NCBI GenBank assembly: GCA_963736975.1
Contig: CAVTQY010000001.1
Location: forward strand, 3,348,001-3,412,000
Direction of reading: 5' to 3'
DNA: 64,000 bases
From: CAVTQY01 sp963736975
GTDB lineage: Bacteria; Pseudomonadota; Alphaproteobacteria; Acetobacterales; Acetobacteraceae
This document shows positions 60,132 through 64,000 of this stretch, in pieces. The first letter of the stretch is position 1, and each line of letters starts with the position of its first letter. Below the pieces are notes generated by a model. That model worked only from the letters and a program-made list of their open reading frames with translations, had not been told where the DNA came from and did not search any database. A program made the position numbers and the translations under genes.

Positions 60132-61763
60132 ATGGCGGACGTGCCGCGCGAGTCCATGGAGTTCGATGTGGTGATCGTAGGCGCCGGTCCGGCCGGGCTG
60201 GCAGCGGCGATCCGGATGAAGCAGCTCAGCCCCGAGGCGGCCGTGTGCCTCGTCGAGAAGGGCGGCGAGGTCGGCGCCCACATCCTCTCCGGTGCCGTGA
60301 TCGAACCGCGGGCGCTGAACGAGCTCATCCCGGACTGGCAGGAGAAGGGGGCCCCCCTCACTACCCCGGCGCGTGAAGACCGGTTCCTTTACCTCACCGC
60401 TACGCGGGCCATCCGGCTGCCGACGCCGCCGCAGATGCATAACCGCGGCAACTACATCGTTTCGCTCGGCAACGTCGTGCGCTGGCTCGGCCAGCAGGCC
60501 GAGGCGCTGGGAGTGGAGATCTATCCCGACTTCGCCGCCGCGCATGTGTTGGAAGAGGGCGGCCGCGTGGTCGGCGTGGCCACCGGCGACATGGGCATCG
60601 GCAAGGATGGCAAACCGACGGCCACCTACCAGCCCGGGATCGAACTGCGCGCGCCATACACGCTATTCGCCGAGGGCTGTCGCGGCTCTCTCAGCAAGCG
60701 GCTGATCGAGCGGTTCCGGCTGCGCGACGGACACGATCCCCAGACGTACGCGATCGGCATAAAGGAGTTGTGGGAGGTTCCGCCGGCCGCGCATCGGGCC
60801 GGACTGGTTGAACACACGATCGGCTGGCCGCTCGATCGCGAAACCTATGGCGGCTCATTCTTGTACCATTTCGGCGACAACCTCGTGGCCTATGGCTTCG
60901 TGGTTGGGCTGGATTACCGCAACCCGTGGCTCTCGCCGTTCGAAGAGATGCAGCGCTTCAAGACGCATCCGGCGATGCGTCGCCATTTCGAGGGCGGGCG
61001 GCGGATCAGCTACGGGGCACGCGCGCTGAACGAGGGCGGGTTCCAGTCGATCCCTACGCTGATCTTTCCCGGCGGCGCGCTGATCGGGGATGCGGCCGGG
61101 TTTTTGAACGTGCCGAAGATCAAAGGCACGCACACCGCGATGAAGTCAGGCATGATGGCGGCCGAGGCCGTGGCGGAAGCCTTGCAGGGCGAGCGCTCGC
61201 CCGAGCTGACGGGCTACCCCGATAGGCTGCGCGCTAGCTGGGTCTGGGACGAGCTTCGGGCGGCTCGCAATCTCCGTCCGGCCTTTGCGCGGTACGGGCT
61301 ACTTGCCGGCCTGGGCTACGCCGCGGTCGATGCGTATGTGTTGCGCGGCAAGGCGCCCTGGACGCTGCGCCATCCGCACCCGGACCATGAGTTGCTTTTA
61401 CCGGCAGATGCAGTGCCGCGAATCGACTATCCGAAACCGGATGGCATGCTGACCTTCGATCGGCTGTCGTCTGTGTTCATCAGCAACACCAACCATGAGG
61501 AGAACCAGCCTTCCCATCTGCGCCTGCGTGACCCGGCCAAAGCGATCGAGGTGAACTGGAACCGCTACCGCAGCCCGGAAATCCGTTACTGCCCGGCTGC
61601 TGTGTATGAGGTCGTCGATGCCGACCAAGGGCGGCCGCGCCTGCAGATCAATGCGCAGAACTGCGTGCACTGCAAAACCTGCGACATCAAAGACCCGACG
61701 CAGAACATTGATTGGGTGACGCCGGAAGGGGGCGGTGGCCCGAACTATCCCGGAGGCATGTGA
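60132..61763 (+). CDS. etfD: Electron transfer flavoprotein-ubiquinone oxidoreductase
   Basis: 543 residues. FAD site DVVIVGAGPAGLAAAIRMKQ, CLVEKGGEVGAHILSGAVIE; middle block GDAAGFLNVPKIKGTHTAMK; C-terminal 4Fe-4S ferredoxin domain QINAQNCVHCKTCDIKDPTQ and NIDWVTPEGGGGPNYPGGM. It passes electrons from ETF (fatty-acid and amino-acid oxidation) to ubiquinone at the inner membrane. Single-gene unit with its own divergent promoter from the UDG-like gene. Probably also serves the amine oxidoreductase at 13.8 kb if that enzyme uses ETF (inference). Confidence 0.96.
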   Translation: MADVPRESMEFDVVIVGAGPAGLAAAIRMKQLSPEAAVCLVEKGGEVGAHILSGAVIEPRALNELIPDWQEKGAPLTTPAREDRFLYLTATRAIRLPTPPQMHNRGNYIVSLGNVVRWLGQQAEALGVEIYPDFAAAHVLEEGGRVVGVATGDMGIGKDGKPTATYQPGIELRAPYTLFAEGCRGSLSKRLIERFRLRDGHDPQTYAIGIKELWEVPPAAHRAGLVEHTIGWPLDRETYGGSFLYHFGDNLVAYGFVVGLDYRNPWLSPFEEMQRFKTHPAMRRHFEGGRRISYGARALNEGGFQSIPTLIFPGGALIGDAAGFLNVPKIKGTHTAMKSGMMAAEAVAEALQGERSPELTGYPDRLRASWVWDELRAARNLRPAFARYGLLAGLGYAAVDAYVLRGKAPWTLRHPHPDHELLLPADAVPRIDYPKPDGMLTFDRLSSVFISNTNHEENQPSHLRLRDPAKAIEVNWNRYRSPEIRYCPAAVYEVVDADQGRPRLQINAQNCVHCKTCDIKDPTQNIDWVTPEGGGGPNYPGGM

Positions 61764-61881
61764 CTCGGAATGTGACGGGACGACGGTGGCGTGTGCGAAC
61801 GTACCGCAGCGCGGCAAAAAATCTTCACGGAAGCTTGAATTTTCGCTGACGCTGGATCACGGCCCCGTTACAGTGGCGGTT

Positions 61882-63591
61882 ATGTCCGATGCGAACGCCG
61901 CTCTTCGAGCGATCCTGATCTCCTCCCTTCTCTCCGCCAGCCTTGCCGGTGCGGCTCAGGCCGGCGGTACAGGCCAGAGCCCCGCACCCGCCGCGAGTGG
62001 CGTGTACTCCGATTATCTAACCGGGCGTTTCGCCGAAAATGTGGCGAATCCGCAAATAGCGGCCGCGGACTTCATGCGCGCGCTGGCGATCCAGCCCAAC
62101 AATCCAGCCCTGTTGCAGGAAGCCTTGATCGCCAGCCTGATGGCGGGCACCCCGGATGCGGTCGCGCTGGCTCGGCGGCTGCCGGGTAATGTGGTTGCGG
62201 GAATGCTGCTGGGCGGAGAGGCCGCTCGGTCGGGCGACTGGCAGAGCGCGGTGCAGCGCTTCACAGCGTTGCCACAGGACGGGGCGATGCACTTGCTCCG
62301 GCCTCTGCTCATCGCCTGGGCCGAACAGGGGGCGGGTAGGACCGACAGCGCTCTGAGGGGACTCGACGCGCTGATTCCCGATCAGCAATACGGGACTCTT
62401 TATGCACTGCATGCTGCCCTGATTGCCGATCTTGCGCAGCGCACAGCCGAGGCGACACGGCTTTACCACGCGGTGGAAGCCCAGGATGGCGCCGCCAGCA
62501 TTGGCGCCGCGCGGCTCATCGCCAGCTTCGACGCGCGGCAGGGGCAACGGGCCGCGGCGCTGCACATTTTGAATGCTGCCGCGGAAACGATGCCACTGGT
62601 GCGGATCGCCCTGCCTGCGATGGCCGCCGATCTGCAGCAGCGGCCCATCGCCAGCGCCTTGGACGGTATTGCCGGAGCCTATGTCGGGCTCGCGGCGGCA
62701 TTGCGGGCAGATGAGCAGGACCAGTTTGCGATGGTGCTGCTGCGGCTTGCGCTGACTCTGCGACCGGACCTGACCACCGCCCGCATGCTAGCCGCGGACA
62801 TCCTCGAGGGCCAAAATAATTTCAGCCAAGCACTCGACGTGCTGGCGCCCGTCGCCGAAAGCGATCCGCTCAACGCAGTGGTGCGGCTACGCCGCGCCGA
62901 GCTGGACAGCCGTCTCGGTCAGGAGGCCGAGGCAATGGCACAACTGCAGGATCTGGCGCGCGCGTATCCAACCAGTTCGCTGCCCGATTCCGAAGCGGGC
63001 GATATCCTTCGCGCCGACGGCAACTTCAGTGGCGCGGCACAGGCATATGAGCGGGCGACGGCGCGTATCGGCACGCCATCGCAACTCGATTGGCCTCTGT
63101 TTTACGAGCGTGGAGTCGCTTACGACCAGTCGGGGGAGTGGACCAAGGCGCAGGCCGATTTCGAGCTGGCGCTCAAACTGTCGCCCAATCAACCGGTCGT
63201 GCTGAATTACCTCGGCTATGGCTGGGCGGACCGGGGCGAGAACCTGATACAAGCCCGGCAGATGCTGAACCGGGCGTCGCAATTGCGGCCCGACGACGGC
63301 GCGATTACTGACAGCCTGGGCTGGATCATGTTACACCAGGGCGAGGCCAATGCAGCGGTGCGCACACTCGAGCGGGCTGTCGAACTGGAGCCCGACGATC
63401 CCACCATCAACGCTCATCTCGGCGATGCCTACTCGGCCGCCGGGCGTAAGACGGAGGCGACATATCAGTGGCGCCGGGCGCTGACCCTCAATCCGCTGCC
63501 GGCCGACGCAGCGAAACTGGAAGCCAAGCTGCACGAGACCACGGCGCAGGCGATGACACCGGCAACGTCGAATTTGGCCGTGCAAAGGTAA
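61882..63591 (+). CDS. Periplasmic TPR-repeat protein
   Basis: 569 residues from the ATG at 61882; the leader RAILISSLLSASLAGAAQAG ends in a signal-peptidase site. No lipobox Cys follows directly. At least eight TPR-like helix pairs: GRFAENVANPQIAAADFMRA, VVLNYLGYGWADRGENLIQA, SLGWIMLHQGEANAAVRTLE and HLGDAYSAAGRKTEATYQWR. Acetobacteraceae commonly place such a protein before ispE, consistent with the overlap seen here. A scaffold role is likely; partners unknown. Confidence 0.88.
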   Translation: MSDANAALRAILISSLLSASLAGAAQAGGTGQSPAPAASGVYSDYLTGRFAENVANPQIAAADFMRALAIQPNNPALLQEALIASLMAGTPDAVALARRLPGNVVAGMLLGGEAARSGDWQSAVQRFTALPQDGAMHLLRPLLIAWAEQGAGRTDSALRGLDALIPDQQYGTLYALHAALIADLAQRTAEATRLYHAVEAQDGAASIGAARLIASFDARQGQRAAALHILNAAAETMPLVRIALPAMAADLQQRPIASALDGIAGAYVGLAAALRADEQDQFAMVLLRLALTLRPDLTTARMLAADILEGQNNFSQALDVLAPVAESDPLNAVVRLRRAELDSRLGQEAEAMAQLQDLARAYPTSSLPDSEAGDILRADGNFSGAAQAYERATARIGTPSQLDWPLFYERGVAYDQSGEWTKAQADFELALKLSPNQPVVLNYLGYGWADRGENLIQARQMLNRASQLRPDDGAITDSLGWIMLHQGEANAAVRTLERAVELEPDDPTINAHLGDAYSAAGRKTEATYQWRRALTLNPLPADAAKLEAKLHETTAQAMTPATSNLAVQR

Positions 63592-64000
63592 ACCTATACC
63601 TGCATGTCACCGGGCGGCGGGCGGACGGCTACCATCTGCTCGACAGCTTGGCGGTTTTCCCAAAGATCTGTGACCGGCTGCGAATCGCGGCGGAGGATCT
63701 GACCGCGCCCACCCAGTTGGCTCTGTCCGTCGAAGGCCCGTTCGGCGCCCATCTGCCTGTCGATGAGCGTAACTTCGTCCTGCGGGCCGCACGAATGCTG
63801 GCCCAGCGGGCCGGCATTGCGGCGCGCGGGCGACTGATCCTCGAAAAAAACCTGCCGGTCGCATCAGGCATCGGCGGCGGTTCGGCCGATGCGGCGGCGG
63901 CATTGCGGCTGCTATGCCGCGGGTGGGGAATTGCCCCCGGCGGGGTCGATCTTACCGCGATGGCACTGGCGCTGGGAGCCGATGTACCGGCGTGCCTTGT
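63582..64000 (+). CDS. ispE: 4-diphosphocytidyl-2-C-methyl-D-erythritol kinase (partial)
   Basis: The C-terminus runs off the right edge. GHMP kinase: AKVNLYLHVTGRRADGYHLL at the start, LPVDERNFVLRAARMLAQ and the ATP loop LPVASGIGGGSADAAAALRL. IspE phosphorylates CDP-methylerythritol in the MEP isoprenoid pathway. I could not find an ATG or GTG in frame just upstream of AKVN; the start must lie within the 3' end of the TPR gene or use a rare codon, so the given start is only the first recognised codon. Confidence 0.9.

Noticed and set aside
1..64000. CRISPR arrays, tRNA or rRNA genes
   Set aside because: No regularly spaced direct repeats were seen, and no tRNA-like TTCGA loops outside coding regions.

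Overview
The window reads as chromosomal DNA of a GC-rich alphaproteobacterium, most likely Rhodospirillales/Acetobacteraceae. This is inferred from the gene families (phasin, class II DAHP synthase, ClpS/ClpA pair, ETF-ubiquinone oxidoreductase next to a family-4-like uracil-DNA glycosylase and a lytic transglycosylase) and not from a marker gene. No rRNA, tRNA or CRISPR array was found. Roughly 48 intact genes are interleaved with an unusual number of genes broken by single-base frameshifts.

Region by region. 1-2.8 kb: type I secretion adaptor (partial) and ABC exporter. 3-10.6 kb: amidase, GNAT acetyltransferase, nicotinate phosphoribosyltransferase-like protein, DAHP synthase, peptide-type binding protein, HtrA-like protease. 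10.7-15.0 kb: an overlapping operon for a polar amino-acid ABC importer ending in a FAD amine oxidoreductase. 15.0-23.5 kb: a decayed mobile/defence island with a large serine recombinase remnant, IS3 remnant, DUF202 protein, a small protein paired with a STAND (NLR-like) ATPase, three IS630-type elements, and a resolvase remnant split precisely by one of them. 23.5-29.7 kb: CinA/PncC, two Gfo/Idh/MocA oxidoreductases, GST, SDR, NMT1-type binding protein and a frameshifted phosphoribosyltransferase. 29.7-36.8 kb: second accessory island with a split TetR gene, 153-base repeats, GIY-YIG protein, a type ISP-like restriction-modification enzyme with a fused C-terminal module, a nucleotidyltransferase, a DUF433/DUF5615 toxin-antitoxin pair, a broken GxxExxY gene and a 28-base perfect inverted repeat.

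36.8-64 kb is mostly core: ClpA, ClpS, phasin with two dyad operators, D,D-carboxypeptidase, RpiA, methionine aminopeptidase, RadC, a broken SDR and MaoC protein, TerC, PurB, NRDE protein, a frameshifted asparaginase-type amidohydrolase, an RND efflux operon (pump frameshifted twice) with MarR, AmpG-like permease, MoaB, lytic transglycosylase, UDG-like protein, ETF-QO, TPR lipoprotein-like protein and the start of IspE.

The two most interesting signals are (i) the small protein/STAND ATPase pair sharing an N-terminal sequence motif, which looks like an NLR-effector signalling pair broken by mutation and IS insertion, and (ii) the restriction-modification enzyme whose last ~60 residues look like the small partner normally encoded in front of the nucleotidyltransferase gene that overlaps its 3' end.
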